The position numbers and the translations under genes were made by a program. The notes under the pieces are model-generated. The model was not told the origin of the DNA, did not search any database, and saw nothing but the letters and a program-made list of their open reading frames with translations. From positions 225,496-289,495 of the forward strand of contig LJZR01000003.1 of NCBI GenBank assembly GCA_001314865.1: a DNA stretch of 64,000 bases. Direction: 5' to 3'. Positions 56,758 to 64,000 of this stretch are shown piece by piece (positions within the stretch are counted from its first letter, which is position 1; each line of letters begins with the position of its first letter). The stretch comes from Phormidesmis priestleyi Ana. GTDB lineage: Bacteria; Cyanobacteriota; Cyanobacteriia; Phormidesmidales; Phormidesmidaceae.

Positions 56758-57258
56758 ATGTCGGGCCTGTCAGGATCGGGGAAAAGCACTACCGCCCAGC
56801 AGCTAGCAGTGCAGCAGGGCGCTATTCGCCTCCGCTCAGATGCGGTTCGCAAGCACCTAGCGGGCGTACCGCTACATGAAAAAGCAGGCAATGAGGTATA
56901 CACCTCAGCGATGACGGATAAAACCTATACGAGATTGATTGAGCTAGGGGTGCAGCTAGCACAGCAGGGCTATCGAGTCATTTTAGATGCCAAGTTTGAC
57001 CGTCAGGCAAAAAGACAGGAAGCCATCAGCGCAGCGCAGCAGCAAGGAGTTGCGCTGACGTTTTTGCATTGCATAGCGCCCCGTGATGTACTCAGCGCTC
57101 GGGTGAGTGCTCGCACAGGTGACATCGCTGATGCAAATGCTGAGATTTTGGCTAAGCAAACAATGGAGCCCTTTTCCGATAATGCCGTTGTGAAAACGCT
57201 AGATACTACTCACAGTCAAGCGGAGATTCAACAGCAATTGCTGGATATTTTCCAATAG
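56758..57258 (+). CDS. P-loop kinase, second half of a normally fused protein
   Basis: 166-aa AAA/P-loop kinase related to gluconate kinase/APS kinase-like enzymes (COG0645). Walker A GLSGSGKSTTAQQL at residues 3-16, a substrate/LID-type region RLRSDAVRKHLAGVP and LDAKFDRQAKRQEAI. The frame is open upstream of the annotated ATG: codons before it read NGSLVAM, a natural continuation into the preceding kinase if one base is added to the A9 run at 56733-56741. It may be made separately from ATG 56758, or as a fusion. Confidence 0.85.
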   Translation: MSGLSGSGKSTTAQQLAVQQGAIRLRSDAVRKHLAGVPLHEKAGNEVYTSAMTDKTYTRLIELGVQLAQQGYRVILDAKFDRQAKRQEAISAAQQQGVALTFLHCIAPRDVLSARVSARTGDIADANAEILAKQTMEPFSDNAVVKTLDTTHSQAEIQQQLLDIFQ

Positions 57259-57318
57259 GCTAAACGAAAAAATAGGCTAAACGAAAAGATGGGACGATCT
57301 TAGCGCCAGATAAATGAT

Positions 57319-57377
57319 TGAAGGTAGATGCTGGAAAGTGGACGCTTGAAGGTAGGCGCTTGAAGGTAGGCGCTTGA
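57319..57377. repeat. 14-bp tandem repeats (GAAGGTAGGCGCTT type)
   Basis: Four units, the first two diverged (GAAGGTAGATGCTG, GAAAGTGGACGCTT), in the 309-bp spacer 57259-57567. That spacer also has AGACAAAATAAG-type short repeats at about 57510-57545 and no gene. Confidence 0.88.
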
Positions 57378-57567
57378 ACCAGGGATGCAGCCTCGGCTCA
57401 AGCTGTATTAGCTCAAGCTATCTTGACAAGCTATATTGAATAGACTCACTTGAGCTGCCCAATATACGCTGCGCCTAGACCAAAGGCCGTTGAGAAGGAT
57501 GGCTGCAAAACAAGAGACAAGAGACAAAATAAGAGACAAAACAGGATGAAAAATAGGATCAAGTGCC

Positions 57568-57894
57568 TTGGCTGATTTAATCATTCCGGCAACGCTACGG
57601 ATTTGGATCATATTTATATTTGTGTTCATCCTATTGGGCTACTCACCGCCTTTTAGCATTGTATTTGCGGGTATTGGTGGCCTAGCTGGGGGCATTGCTT
57701 CGGCCTGGTGGCAGGTAAAGGGTGGCGCGCCCTCCCAACCGCAGGATCGCCCCCCGATTGACAAGGTTCATCCAACCGTCACGAATGATATTGATATGAC
57801 GTCTCGCTGGGAGATTCCTTTTTTGAAGCGAAATAAGGCGAAGGCCAGATACATTGCGCGTACCCGGCGATCTAGAAATCGACAATCAAAATAA
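57568..57894 (+). CDS. Small membrane protein of unknown function
   Basis: 108-aa protein with two membrane helices (about residues 8-26 IPATLRIWIIFIFVFILLG and 28-46) and a basic cytosolic C-terminus (WEIPFLKRNKAKARYIARTRR). It begins with TTG at 57568 (ADLIIPATL). Family not recognised. It is 20 bp from the ydcF-like gene on the same strand and may be co-transcribed. Confidence 0.7.
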   Translation: MADLIIPATLRIWIIFIFVFILLGYSPPFSIVFAGIGGLAGGIASAWWQVKGGAPSQPQDRPPIDKVHPTVTNDIDMTSRWEIPFLKRNKAKARYIARTRRSRNRQSK

Positions 57895-57913
57895 GCAGCT
57901 GGCATAGCTTGCT

Positions 57914-58714
57914 GTGTTTTTTCTCTTTATGTTTTTTCTCTCTAAGCTGCTACCGCTGTTTATTTATCCTTTGGGGCTGAGTAGCTTATTGATAGCGTTG
58001 GGGCTGTTTTGGTTGTGGCGCTATCCTCGGCGGGCCATGTGGGCTATTTCAGCGGCTCTGTTTGTGATCTTTTTTTCTAGCAATCCGGCGGTGAGTAAAA
58101 AGCTGGTGAGCACGCTGGAATGGCGCTATTTGCCGCTGGAGCCCGTGCCGACGGCTGACGCTATTGTGGTGCTTGGCGGCGCGGTTGCCCCTGCGTTAGC
58201 GCCTAGACCCTGGGTAGAAGTGAGTGAGGCGGGCGATCGCATCCTTTATGCCGCTCGCCTTTACAACCAGGCCAAAGCACCCAAGCTGATTTTGAGCGGG
58301 GGTCGGATCACTTGGCGTGATGATGGCGATAGTCCTTCAGAAGCGGATGATATGAAGGCGATCGCAGTGGCCATGAATGTGCCAGCATCGGCCATATTAA
58401 TCGAAGGTGAGTCGCTCAATACCCGGCAAAATGCCGTCAATGTGAAGGCAATTTTAGAGGCGCAGTCAATCCAATCGGTGCTGCTCGTCACTTCTGCGAT
58501 TCATATGCCGCGCGCGGTGGCCATTTTTAAAAAGCTGGGAATAGACGTGATACCTGCACCCACCGATTATTTGACGGTCACTGAAGAGCCAGACGCAACC
58601 TGGCAGGGACATATTCTGGCGCTTTTTCCAGATGCAGAGGCGATCGCACAATTTACCCGTGCGCTTAAGGAATATGTGGGTTTTGCCATATACCGCCTGC
58701 GCGGCTGGGTGTAA
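57914..58714 (+). CDS. YdcF/ElyC-type DUF218 membrane protein
   Basis: 266-aa protein of the DUF218 family. Two N-terminal membrane helices (SKLLPLFIYPLGLSSLLIAL and YPRRAMWAISAALFVIFF), then the DUF218 domain with TADAIVVLGGAVAPAL, ILYAARLYNQAKAPKLILSGG, ESLNTRQNAVNVKAIL and LLVTSAIHMPRAVAIFKKLG. In E. coli ElyC/YdcF relatives affect peptidoglycan or carrier-lipid metabolism. The start is GTG at 57914, or ATG at 57929, which drops a FFLFM duplication. A perfect hairpin overlaps its stop codon. Confidence 0.9.
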   Translation: MFFLFMFFLSKLLPLFIYPLGLSSLLIALGLFWLWRYPRRAMWAISAALFVIFFSSNPAVSKKLVSTLEWRYLPLEPVPTADAIVVLGGAVAPALAPRPWVEVSEAGDRILYAARLYNQAKAPKLILSGGRITWRDDGDSPSEADDMKAIAVAMNVPASAILIEGESLNTRQNAVNVKAILEAQSIQSVLLVTSAIHMPRAVAIFKKLGIDVIPAPTDYLTVTEEPDATWQGHILALFPDAEAIAQFTRALKEYVGFAIYRLRGWV

Positions 58715-58743
58715 CCGCTAGGATAAAACTAGCGGTTACACCC
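58707..58743 (+). terminator. 15-bp perfect hairpin spanning the ydcF stop codon
   Basis: GGGTGTAACCGCTAG and CTAGCGGTTACACCC pair perfectly around a 7-nt loop; the TAA stop sits within the left arm. Only a weak pyrimidine tract follows, so it may stabilise the mRNA end or terminate with help. Confidence 0.65.
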
Positions 58744-58764
58744 TCGCCCTCAGCCCCCTTTTTC

Positions 58765-58995
58765 ATGTTTGAGTCTATCTTTTCACCTAAGTCTGCTGAA
58801 GTTCAATGGATTGAAGAATCGCTACAGCTACAGCAGGCCGCTCAAGAATTTCGACTGGAGGTAGAAAAGCGGGAAGTCGAAGCGCAGTACGACCAGTGGT
58901 ACGCCGATATGGTGAAGCAAACTCAAGCAGAGTCAGCGGCGATGGCAAATGACCCCAACTTCTTTAGCTGGTTTTGGGATCGTCGGAAATCTTAA
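58765..58995 (+). CDS. Small hypothetical protein
   Basis: 76-aa acidic, helical protein (FESIFSPKSAEVQWIEESLQL, then VEKREVEAQYDQWYADMVKQ and NFFSWFWDRRKS). No family recognised; the pattern of aromatic residues at the C-terminus (FFSWFW) suggests conservation or membrane contact. ATG at 58765 follows closely on the ydcF hairpin. Coding is plausible from even codon use and clean length, but remains unconfirmed. Confidence 0.65.
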   Translation: MFESIFSPKSAEVQWIEESLQLQQAAQEFRLEVEKREVEAQYDQWYADMVKQTQAESAAMANDPNFFSWFWDRRKS

Positions 58996-59068
58996 AGAAC
59001 GACTTAAAGAGCGACTTACTTTTGACTTACTTTTTTGACTTAACTTTTAGAAAACACCTGAACAGCAA

Positions 59069-60454
59069 CTATTTGCGCACTAGCTTAGCCATAAAGAAGC
59101 CGTCCATATGCTGTTGGTGAGGCCATACCTTAACCCAACCTTCTGGGGCTGCCGGTACTCCAAAATTTGGCCTTGGTGCCTCAATTTGCCAGCCTTCGTG
59201 ATTGGCTAAGAACCACTGAATTTGCGCTTCATTTTCAGCAGGATGCAGGGTGCAGGTGGAGTAAAGTAGGGTGCCGCTTGGTTTTACCCAGGTCGAAACA
59301 TGGCTGAGTAGCTCTCGCTGCAAGGTCACTAAGCCCTCTACTGAGTCGGGTGTTTGCCGCCAGCGAGCATCAGCATGGCGGTTAAGGGTGCCAAGTCCTG
59401 AGCAAGGGACATCTAACAACACGCGGTCAGCTTGACCCACAAACGCGGCTTGGTTGCGACTATCACACATCAGCGGACGCACAATACGGGTGCCTAAGCG
59501 GTCAATATTCTGCTGAATCTTTTTCGTACGAGAAGCCGTTTTATCACAGCTCCACACCGTGCCTTCGTCACCCATGAACTCAGCGATATGCATACTTTTG
59601 CCACCGGGCGCTGCACAGGCATCTATCACCATGTCTCCTGGCTGCGGATCGAGCAGGTAGCTCACGAGTTGGGCGCTGCTGTCTTGCACAACCCACCAGC
59701 CTTCGGTGTAGCCCGGCAGCTGGGCGATCGCCCCAAAGTGCCCCTGTATCCTTAGCGCCGAGGGCACCGCGTCTACCCGCACCGTCTCAACCCCTGCCTG
59801 CCGAAAAATATCTTCAGCCTCAGCCCGCGAATAGCGCCGTAAGTTAATCCGCAAATCGAGCTGTGGCGATTGATTGAACCATTCACATAGCGCTGAAACA
59901 TCTTCGGCTGGCAGCATAGACTGCCAAACGCGCACAATCCAGTCAGGATAGCTGTGTAGCACGCCTAAACCTTGGGTCGAATCAGTCGGCAGAATCAAAG
60001 GATCGGTATGGTTCTCTCCCCGCTGCCGAATATATTGGCGCAGCATTCCATTGACGACGCCCGTGAGTTTGCCAAGGCGCTGAGCCTTCGCGAGCTGTAC
60101 GGTAGTATCGACGACTGCATGGTCAGGCACATGGCTCAGGTAGCGCAGCTGATAAAAGCCGAGCCGTAAAATTTGGAGGAGGTCAGCTTGCTGCTTACTG
60201 GCGGCTTGCCTGCCGAACTGATCAATCAGCGCATCTAGCGTACGCCTGCGCCGAACCGTGCCATATACCAGCTCAGTCACTAACCCTTTGTCCTGAGTGC
60301 TGAGCTGAGACGCTTTGAGCTTGCGGTCTAAAACGACATCAGCAAAAGCGCCCCGGTCAATTGCTCGGAGCGCTTCAAAAGCTATTTGCCTAGAGGTTTT
60401 TAAGCTTGCGCGGGTTGCCGCTTCTGGAGACTGGCTCAAGGATGCTGAACTCAC
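59069..60454 (-). CDS. rsmB: 16S rRNA m5C967 methyltransferase RsmB
   Basis: 461-aa methyltransferase. N-terminal NusB-like RNA-binding domain (SRQIAFEALRAIDRGAFADVVLD, LVTELVYGTVRRRRTLDALI), then the catalytic domain with SAM site DACAAPGGKSMHIAEFM, catalytic DVPCSGLGTLNRHADARW and YSTCTLHPAENEAQI carrying the second Cys. GTG at 60454 overlaps the TAG stop of the upstream 63-aa gene (TAGTG), so translation is likely coupled; an ORF extension beyond that (to 60526) would overlap the small gene by 24 codons and is rejected. Confidence 0.94.
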   Translation of the reverse strand: MSSASLSQSPEAATRASLKTSRQIAFEALRAIDRGAFADVVLDRKLKASQLSTQDKGLVTELVYGTVRRRRTLDALIDQFGRQAASKQQADLLQILRLGFYQLRYLSHVPDHAVVDTTVQLAKAQRLGKLTGVVNGMLRQYIRQRGENHTDPLILPTDSTQGLGVLHSYPDWIVRVWQSMLPAEDVSALCEWFNQSPQLDLRINLRRYSRAEAEDIFRQAGVETVRVDAVPSALRIQGHFGAIAQLPGYTEGWWVVQDSSAQLVSYLLDPQPGDMVIDACAAPGGKSMHIAEFMGDEGTVWSCDKTASRTKKIQQNIDRLGTRIVRPLMCDSRNQAAFVGQADRVLLDVPCSGLGTLNRHADARWRQTPDSVEGLVTLQRELLSHVSTWVKPSGTLLYSTCTLHPAENEAQIQWFLANHEGWQIEAPRPNFGVPAAPEGWVKVWPHQQHMDGFFMAKLVRK

Positions 60455-60645
60455 TATGACTTTCGCTTGCCCCGAGCAGCGGGCATAGCAGACACTTCTC
60501 GACCTCGTCTGCGGCGATCGCGCCATTCAACAGCGGTTAAATAGCCCACCCCTAGCGTCACCACAACAAGCAACACAAATGAGAGCAATGCTAAAACAGT
60601 CAGCAGCTGATTTTCTAACGCTGTATTTAGTAAAGAAGAACTCAC
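60454..60645 (-). CDS. Small single-pass membrane protein
   Basis: 63-aa protein with one membrane helix (about residues 13-35, LLTVLALLSFVLLVVVTLGVGY), and a strongly basic cytosolic tail (EWRDRRRRGREVSAMPAARGKR). The size and topology resemble small photosynthetic-complex or NDH-1 subunits, and it sits 100 bp downstream of petN, but no established subunit was recognised. Its stop overlaps the rsmB GTG. Confidence 0.75.
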   Translation of the reverse strand: MSSSLLNTALENQLLTVLALLSFVLLVVVTLGVGYLTAVEWRDRRRRGREVSAMPAARGKRKS

Positions 60646-60746
60646 AGCCTAATACTCAAACGCAACTAACAACACTCTAAACGCATGTACCTTAAAGGCC
60701 CATACCTTAGAAGAAGTACATTCTTTTTTTCACTTTTTTTCAGGAT

Positions 60747-60836
60747 TTAAAAGCCGTTACGACCCCAAATGACCATTGAGATGGAAAACGTAAAGCAAGC
60801 AAACAGTGAAACCCAACCCAGCGTCAAAATGTCCAT
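60747..60836 (-). CDS. petN: Cytochrome b6f complex subunit PetN
   Basis: 29-aa single-helix subunit of the cytochrome b6f complex in the thylakoid membrane. The translation begins [19 protein letters not shown] and ends [10 protein letters not shown], diagnostic for PetN across cyanobacteria and plastids. It is too short for ordinary gene finders. A petN-(63-aa protein)-rsmB order is seen here on the minus strand. Confidence 0.95.
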   Translation of the reverse strand: MDILTLGWVSLFACFTFSISMVIWGRNGF

Positions 60837-60907
60837 AGGAAAATCTTAAAATCTGAAATTCTTCATTTCTTATCATACGGTAAAGTCAGACTCATTTGGG
60901 GCTTTCT

Positions 60908-60962
60908 CAGCCATTGGACAGCCATTGGACAGCCATTGGACAGCCATCAGATAGCCATTGAA
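60908..60962. repeat. 11-bp tandem repeat x5, unit CAGCCATTGGA
   Basis: Three exact copies and two diverged ones, between petN and the SDR gene. Confidence 0.92.
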
Positions 60963-60999
60963 GTAGCTATCGGAGCGGCCATTTAGGGAGTTGTCGAGC

Positions 61000-61674
61000 C
61001 TATAGGTTCACCACTTCAAATTTCTGTTCAGAGCGCTGCTTGGGTAAGTCGATTGCGGAAAATATTTTATTGTGCGCGCGATCGCTGCCCAGACACCGCA
61101 CCGCCAGCGCAGCCACCGCAGCCCGTGGAATCGAGCCTGCTACCGTCGGATCTTCGGTGAGCACTTCTTGCCCCGTTGCCGACTCAGAAACCAGGCCGCC
61201 GGGTCGAATAATCGTATAGACCAAGCCGCTGTTTACTAAATGCGCTTCGGCCTGCGCTTTTTCCTTAAGCACAGGGCCAAGAACCTCTAATACGTTATCG
61301 GGTAGTGCCTGCGCGCTATTCCCGCTGCCAATAGAGCTGATCAGGATAAAGCGTTTGGCGTTGGCGGCGATCGCGGCATCAATCAAATTCTGATTACCTA
61401 CAAAATCAGCCCGTACGGTCCCGTCTTCGGGCAGCCCACCAATCGTACTCATCACCGCGTCAGGCGAATGTTCAGCAATTAGTTGCACCATTTTTGCCGC
61501 CTCTAAAGCGTCGCCCTTTACCACGGTAATGCCCATGGCCATCAGCGCTGCCTCAGCCTGATCGCTCCGTAGCAAAGCCACCACCTGATGGTCGGCAGCC
61601 ACCAGCTTTTGAGCCAACTCTCGCCCAACCCCTCTGCTAGCCCCTGCCAAAAATACCTTCATTGATTGAGTCAT
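61000..61674 (-). CDS. SDR-type NAD(P)-binding protein
   Basis: 224-aa protein of the atypical short-chain dehydrogenase (NmrA/Tic62-like) group. N-terminal Rossmann motif KVFLAGASRGVGRELAQKL, further family features VVKGDALE, VMSTIGGLPEDGTVRADF, RFILISSIGSGNS and YTIIRPGGLVSE. It lacks the classical YxxxK arrangement, so it may be regulatory or act on NAD(P)H without being a dehydrogenase. ATG at 61674 (MTQSMKVF) chosen; 61662 is an alternative. Upstream, 61704-61745 carries a 14-bp repeat. Confidence 0.87.
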   Translation of the reverse strand: MTQSMKVFLAGASRGVGRELAQKLVAADHQVVALLRSDQAEAALMAMGITVVKGDALEAAKMVQLIAEHSPDAVMSTIGGLPEDGTVRADFVGNQNLIDAAIAANAKRFILISSIGSGNSAQALPDNVLEVLGPVLKEKAQAEAHLVNSGLVYTIIRPGGLVSESATGQEVLTEDPTVAGSIPRAAVAALAVRCLGSDRAHNKIFSAIDLPKQRSEQKFEVVNL

Positions 61675-61703
61675 CAGTACCACCAACAAATATCGCTACT
61701 ACT

Positions 61704-61745
61704 GTATCTCAGCTTTCATATCTCAGCTTTCGTATCTCAGCTTCT
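61704..61745. repeat. 14-bp tandem repeat x3, unit GTATCTCAGCTTTC
   Basis: Three contiguous copies (middle copy starts CATATC) in the divergent SDR-clpP spacer, which would also hold both promoters. Confidence 0.92.
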
Positions 61746-61869
61746 GTCAAATACAGCTCAAACTGCTCAACGCAGTATTCAAACGTATTTCGGGTTATCC
61801 ACACTCCGCCAAAGGGGAGGAGAAGTCTGTACAATCAAATGACGAATAGCAGAACACCAGTAGCTTCTA

Positions 61870-62472
61870 ATGATTCCAACCGTTATTGAGCAGTCGGGCC
61901 GCGGTGAACGCGCCTTTGACATTTACTCTCGCTTGCTCAGAGAGCGCATTATCTTTTTGCACGGCCAGGTCGATTCTGACTCAATGAACCTGATTGTGGC
62001 CCAAATGCTATTTTTAGAAGCCGAAGATGCCGAAAAGGACATTTATTTATACATCAACTCACCGGGTGGTGTGATCAATGCAGGGCTTGGCTTATATGAC
62101 ACCATGAATCATATCCGCCCAGATGTGGCCACCATTTGTATGGGGCTAGCTGCAAGTATGGGTGCGTTTTTACTCAGTGCAGGCGCTAAAGGCAAGCGGA
62201 TGATTTTGCCTAACGCACGAGTCATGATTCACCAGCCCTCTGGCGGTGCCCAAGGCCAGGCGACAGACATTGAAATTCAGGCCAAAGAAATTTTATATCT
62301 GAAGGGTTCGCTCAATGAGGCGATGGCTCGCCATACAGGTCAGCCTTTGGAAAAAATTAAAGAAGACACCGAACGCGATTTCTTTATGTCTCCAGAAGAA
62401 GCCGTGGAGTACGGCATCGTCGATAAGGTCATCGACCGCCATGCCGTTGGCTCTCGCCCAATGCCGGTTTAA
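61870..62472 (+). CDS. clpP: ATP-dependent Clp protease proteolytic subunit
   Basis: 200-aa serine protease forming the barrel of Clp protease. Catalytic triad Ser96 (GLAASMGAF), His121 (VMIHQPSGG) and Asp170 (TERDFFM) is complete, so it is a true ClpP and not the inactive ClpR paralogue of cyanobacteria. ATG at 61870. A perfect terminator follows at 62476. ClpC is encoded elsewhere in the window. Cyanobacteria usually have several clpP genes; which isoform this is cannot be told from here. Confidence 0.97.
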   Translation: MIPTVIEQSGRGERAFDIYSRLLRERIIFLHGQVDSDSMNLIVAQMLFLEAEDAEKDIYLYINSPGGVINAGLGLYDTMNHIRPDVATICMGLAASMGAFLLSAGAKGKRMILPNARVMIHQPSGGAQGQATDIEIQAKEILYLKGSLNEAMARHTGQPLEKIKEDTERDFFMSPEEAVEYGIVDKVIDRHAVGSRPMPV

Positions 62473-62475
62473 GGA

Positions 62476-62517
62476 AAGAGCCAAACGCTAATGAACTCAA
62501 CGTTTGGCTCTTTTTTA
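62476..62517 (+). terminator. Intrinsic terminator of clpP
   Basis: GAGCCAAACG pairs with CGTTTGGCTC, then TTTTTTA. Four bases after the clpP stop codon. Confidence 0.93.
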
Positions 62518-62594
62518 TTAAAAATTTATTAAAAAATTCGGCGACAGCTCAGCTACAACAGTTGTGCTAATACCCCCTCGATCGCCCTCAGCGT

Positions 62595-63023
62595 CTACTT
62601 GTCTTTATCATCTTTATCAAAAGAACATTCCACCGTGATGCTCAAGTTGCTTTCCGCAGTTCCTTTGGTTACATAAGGAACCCCTGCTTCGCCACCCACT
62701 CGAATGCCAAACTGTAACGTGACCTTATCTACATTGCCCTGAGACATGTCTTTAAAGGCACTGAGCGTATGCGTGGTGTAGGTGCGAATGGTGCTTTCAA
62801 TAGCCTTAAAGCTTTGAGAAGCTGCCGCTGCTGCGCTATTACTACCCGGAAATCCCACCATCCCCCGAGAGCCTTCACCGCCACCCCAGCCCTTTTGCCC
62901 ACGACGCACTTCTTCTTCTGGTTTGTCGCTCACTTCAGATGTCGCAGGCACTTCAACATCGTTAGTCGCCTCAATGTAGATTTCAGTGCCGTCTTCTAAC
63001 TGAATCGGAATAAGCTGCGCCAT
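62595..63023 (-). CDS. Trypco1-like (CU044_2847 family) protein
   Basis: 142-aa cytosolic protein. N-terminal beta segment IPIQLEDGTEIYIEATNDVEV and C-terminal segment KVTLQFGIRVGGEAGVPYVTKGTAESNLSITV match the trypsin-co-occurring domain 1 (Trypco1/CU044_2847) pattern, a domain known from proposed conflict-related NTPase systems in other bacteria. The middle is Gly/Ser/Ala-rich and contains a charged linker (KPEEEVRRGQKGWGGGEGSRG). It has no neighbouring protease or NTPase in the window. Function unknown. ATG at 63023. Confidence 0.72.
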   Translation of the reverse strand: MAQLIPIQLEDGTEIYIEATNDVEVPATSEVSDKPEEEVRRGQKGWGGGEGSRGMVGFPGSNSAAAAASQSFKAIESTIRTYTTHTLSAFKDMSQGNVDKVTLQFGIRVGGEAGVPYVTKGTAESNLSITVECSFDKDDKDK

Positions 63024-63272
63024 AGTAAAGCCTTAGAATATATAGATGCGATCGGAAATTAGGCTTAGTTTGCCCAAGGTAGCCATCAAACATTAACTTT
63101 GTTTGCTGATTTCTAGGCGATCGCCCCTTAGTCCGGTTTCCGGTTTCCCACACTGCGCTATCTTCCTGGGCTTCGTTATAAAGTGAATATATAAAAGGCA
63201 CTGGCAAGCAACCTGCTACATGTTCCTTTAGGTTTTGATTAAAAGTTTTGATTATCTAGCCCCGATGCAGTC

Positions 63273-63749
63273 ATGATCGATCTTTACGCCAGCGAAGAAG
63301 CCCAGCAGATATTACAGATTGCGATCGCCAAAGAAACCGAAGGGGGCGAACTTACCCGCACGCAGCTCATGGAAATTGCCGCTGAGCTAAACATTGCTCC
63401 TGAAACGCTCATGTCAGCAGAGCGCGAATGGTTAGACCTAAAAAGTACTTCCACTCAGCAAGCGCTCTTTAACCAGCAGCGACGCCAGCAGTTTCGGCAT
63501 CATCTCATTCGCTACGGCATTGTCAATGGCTTTTTATTCTCGCTTAATCTTTTGGCTGGGGGTGTTGGCATTGCCCTATTTATCGCTTTGAGCTGGGGCA
63601 TTGGCTTATCGCTTCAGGGCTGGCGGGCCTATCAGTCATCTGGTTTTCGCTACCAAAGAGATTTTGAAAGCTGGCAGCGTCGTCAGCAAGTCAAGCGCTC
63701 TATGAACAACTTATTGAGCAACTTGTTTAACCGCTTTTTGAACGCTTGA
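63273..63749 (+). CDS. 2TM-domain protein
   Basis: 158-aa protein of the 2TM-domain type. The N-terminal ~55 residues are cytosolic and helical (EEAQQILQIAIAKETEGG, LTRTQLMEIAAELNIAPET), resembling a SHOCT-like or DNA-binding-like helical module, then two membrane helices (about residues 84-104 and 106-122) typical of the 2TM family, and a basic C-terminal helix (RDFESWQRRQQVKRSMNNLL). Function unknown. It ends 50 bp before the IS-like sequence on the opposite strand. Confidence 0.8.
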   Translation: MIDLYASEEAQQILQIAIAKETEGGELTRTQLMEIAAELNIAPETLMSAEREWLDLKSTSTQQALFNQQRRQQFRHHLIRYGIVNGFLFSLNLLAGGVGIALFIALSWGIGLSLQGWRAYQSSGFRYQRDFESWQRRQQVKRSMNNLLSNLFNRFLNA

Positions 63750-63796
63750 GCCGACATTCCGCCCTTTCAACTGTCACAATCAGAATAAAGTCAGAG

Positions 63797-64000
63797 TCAA
63801 CATAGCAAGTAGTACTCCTGAGCGGCAGACCCCAGAAACCGGAGTATTTTCCGATGATTTTCATCTCGGTTTAGAACCTGCCCTTGTCCATGAATGGTGA
63901 TGAGGTGAATGGCCATGAAGGCCTGAAAGACCCAACGCAGGGTCGGCGTTTGGGTGGGTTTTCCCAATTGATTCGGAACGTACTGATGAGCGGCGCTTAA
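63797..64000 (-). mobile_element. IS1634-type transposase, C-terminal end, cut by the window
   Basis: The minus strand is open from base 64000 to a TGA at 63797-63799 (67 codons). Its translation contains NQLGKPTQTPTLRWVFQAF, IHLITIHGQGQVLNRDE and RKILRFLGSAAQEYYLL, resembling the extreme C-terminus of IS1634-family (DUF4277-associated) transposases common in cyanobacteria. The N-terminal bulk lies beyond the window. The element's own inverted repeat should be in 63750-63796 but was not located with confidence. Intactness cannot be judged. Confidence 0.7.

Noticed and set aside
60455..60526. Longer RsmB start at 60526
   Set aside because: It would overlap the 63-aa membrane protein; the TAGTG overlap with GTG at 60454 fits coupled translation better.

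Overview
This window comes from a cyanobacterial chromosome. It contains petN (a 29-residue cytochrome b6f subunit), a CGLD27-family gene shared by cyanobacteria and plastids, several gene families largely confined to cyanobacteria (DUF1802, DUF4346, a PedR-like LuxR regulator), the lysA-cdaA-uppS group, and very many copies of the HIP1 octamer GCGATCGC. The exact genus cannot be fixed from the sequence. A filamentous or Leptolyngbya/Phormidesmis-like lineage is plausible but is an inference. No rRNA, CRISPR array or prophage was seen. There is one tRNA (initiator tRNA-Met) and one partial insertion sequence, cut by the right edge.

Layout. 1-13.5 kb: 3' part of typA, a cupin (DUF985), a PAS/GAF histidine kinase, a RarA-type ATPase fused to a methyltransferase-like domain, a sulfotransferase, gap1, a DUF4346 protein, a FemAB/GNAT-like protein and a RibD-C reductase. 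13.5-25 kb: a Cache/HAMP histidine kinase, DUF1802, a lipoprotein, the uppS-cdaA-lysA group (leftward), rimI, clpC and a small conserved protein. 25-34 kb: an alpha/beta-hydrolase-fold protein lacking its nucleophile, DUF362, DUF554, a HAD-membrane fusion, a 1.1-kb gene-free stretch, tRNA-fMet, and the leftward group rsfS, CGLD27, asparaginase II. 34-40 kb: a cyclophilin, a compact sdhC-sdhA-sdhB operon and an rnhA with a long C-terminal extension. 40-51 kb: HIT protein, YifB/ComM ATPase, two tandem outer-membrane-barrel paralogues, a short RecQ, TerC, three hypotheticals, hisS and a LuxR-type regulator. 51-64 kb: a possibly frameshifted secreted protein, an adenosine-deaminase-like enzyme, purA, rplY, a two-part kinase interrupted at an A9 run, ydcF, rsmB with a small membrane protein and petN, an SDR protein, clpP, a Trypco1-like protein, a 2TM protein and the IS edge.

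Most of the content is housekeeping: translation (typA, hisS, rplY, rsfS, rsmB, rimI, tRNA-fMet), proteolysis (clpC, clpP), central carbon and respiration (gap1, sdhCAB), nucleotide metabolism (purA, ADA-like), envelope (uppS, cdaA, lysA, ydcF, outer-membrane proteins), genome maintenance (RarA, RecQ, RNase HI, YifB) and signalling (two hybrid-free histidine kinases, LuxR regulator).

The most distinctive structural signal is not a gene. Most of the longer spacers, and several coding regions, carry short tandem repeat arrays with units of 8-26 bp. Inside genes the unit length is always a multiple of three (9, 12, 15 or 45 bp), which produces repetitive peptide insertions in SdhC, RimI, RibD-C, the DUF4346 protein, UppS and others. 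Two apparent gene breaks (the A9 run at 56733-56741 and the secreted protein near 51350) deserve verification as frameshifts.
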